Source: Candidatus Wallbacteria bacterium
Lineage (GTDB): Bacteria > Muiribacteriota > JAQTZZ01
DNA: 22,296 nt
Assembly: GCA_028687545.1 (NCBI GenBank)
Contig: JAQTZZ010000062.1
Span: 1 to 22,296, forward strand
Direction: 5' to 3'
A model generated the notes under the pieces. That model searched no databases, was not told the DNA's origin, and saw only the letters and a list, made by a program, of their open reading frames with translations. Positions within the stretch are counted from its first letter, which is position 1, and each line of letters opens with the position of its first letter. This document shows positions 21,971 to 22,296 of this stretch, piece by piece. The position numbers and the translations under genes are program-made.

Positions 21971-22296
21971 AGACCCTGATCGCTTCCCATCCTCACGCAG
22001 ATTTCGATGCCCTGGCATCGATGGTGGCTGCATCCAAACTTTTCCCGGATTCTGAACTCTACCTGCCGAATACTGCGAGCATCAAGGTGAGGCAGTTTCT
22101 GAACCTGCATCTCAAGCATTACAACTGGTATGCTCCGGACAGTAAAAATCCAAGAAAATTCGAGCGCCTGATCATGGTAGATACCAGGCGGCTGGAAGGG
22201 ATTCAGTTTTTTCTATCGGATAATGCTGAAATCCTGGTTTTGGATCATCATCTGGAGAATGGACTGGGAGGTCTGGAAAAGGATGGTTTCAGATTC
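21967..22296 (+). CDS. DHH-family phosphoesterase, N-terminal part (runs off window)
   Basis: The first 110 residues of a DHH-family protein. DHH domains hydrolyse phosphodiester or pyrophosphate bonds with Mn2+. Motif I is SHPHADFDALASM (7-19), motif II is probably MVDTRRLEG (Asp72), and motif III, the DHH signature, is VLDHHLENG (Asp93-His94-His95). The start is TTG at 21967, overlapping the acetyltransferase TGA; an in-frame TGA at 21928-21930 leaves no ATG or GTG choice. Because the rest is missing, it could be an oligonucleotide/cyclic-dinucleotide phosphodiesterase or the N-terminus of a DHH-CBS-poly(A) polymerase/CCA-transferase fusion. Confidence 0.85.
   Translation, partial: MKTLIASHPHADFDALASMVAASKLFPDSELYLPNTASIKVRQFLNLHLKHYNWYAPDSKNPRKFERLIMVDTRRLEGIQFFLSDNAEILVLDHHLENGLGGLEKDGFRF

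Noticed and set aside
1-22296. CRISPR array, tRNA or rRNA genes
   Set aside because: No spaced direct repeats, cloverleaf-like segments or ribosomal RNA stretches were recognised by eye on either strand; a dedicated tRNA search would be needed to exclude them fully.

Overview
The window looks like a piece of an anaerobic bacterial chromosome from a poorly characterised lineage. Coding density is high and base composition is near balanced. Markers of lifestyle are a HydF [FeFe]-hydrogenase maturase, a three-subunit molybdenum hydroxylase, a carbamoyl-phosphate-forming FdrA/AllG/AllH set, and a short archaeal-type prolyl-tRNA synthetase. Sec signal peptides and a SecB-like protein suggest an exporting cell envelope. 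I cannot name the phylum from sequence alone; TPR/HEAT proteins and a CPxGGxY-type motif recall some uncultured groundwater phyla, but that is only an impression.

Left half (1-12621, mostly minus strand): a catabolic locus in several transcription units. The main operon reads from 12621 to 6149: FAD subunit, [2Fe-2S] subunit, molybdopterin subunit, AllH (DUF2877), FdrA/AllF, and a tiny 61-residue FdrA-tail protein, mostly joined by ATGA or zero-base junctions. AllG (DUF1116) and a family III CoA-transferase form a second minus-strand unit (4427-1985), separated from the first by an opposite-strand secreted HEAT/TPR protein (4570-6138). A third unit has a cyclase-family hydrolase (1376-615) and a nitrilase-family amidase running off the left edge. 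A SecB-like gene (1530-1988, plus strand) sits between units two and three. Read together, the genes suggest oxidation of an N-heterocycle by the molybdenum hydroxylase, hydrolytic ring opening, phosphorolysis of a carbamoyl (ureido) intermediate by AllFGH to carbamoyl phosphate, then amide hydrolysis and CoA activation. The oxalurate/oxamate branch of purine or allantoin fermentation is the closest known parallel. The true substrate is not shown by the sequence.

Middle (12762-14782): a small exported protein, then a scar of mobile DNA. A decayed IS3-family element (13753-14782) has clear terminal inverted repeats, a transposase orfA, and an orfB broken by an internal deletion and a TGA in place of a conserved Trp codon. 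Beside it is a start-less membrane-protein ORF whose two ends both lie inside IS termini, the second being a 37-bp remnant of another IS end at 13268-13304.

Right half (14847-22296, plus strand): a good promoter drives a compact operon of a HEAT-like protein, proS, a metallophosphoesterase and hydF. A promoter overlapping the hydF stop codon serves a large hybrid histidine kinase with a V4R sensor domain like those of aromatic-responsive regulators. A GNAT acetyltransferase and the start of a DHH-family phosphoesterase finish the window. No tRNA, rRNA or CRISPR array was seen.
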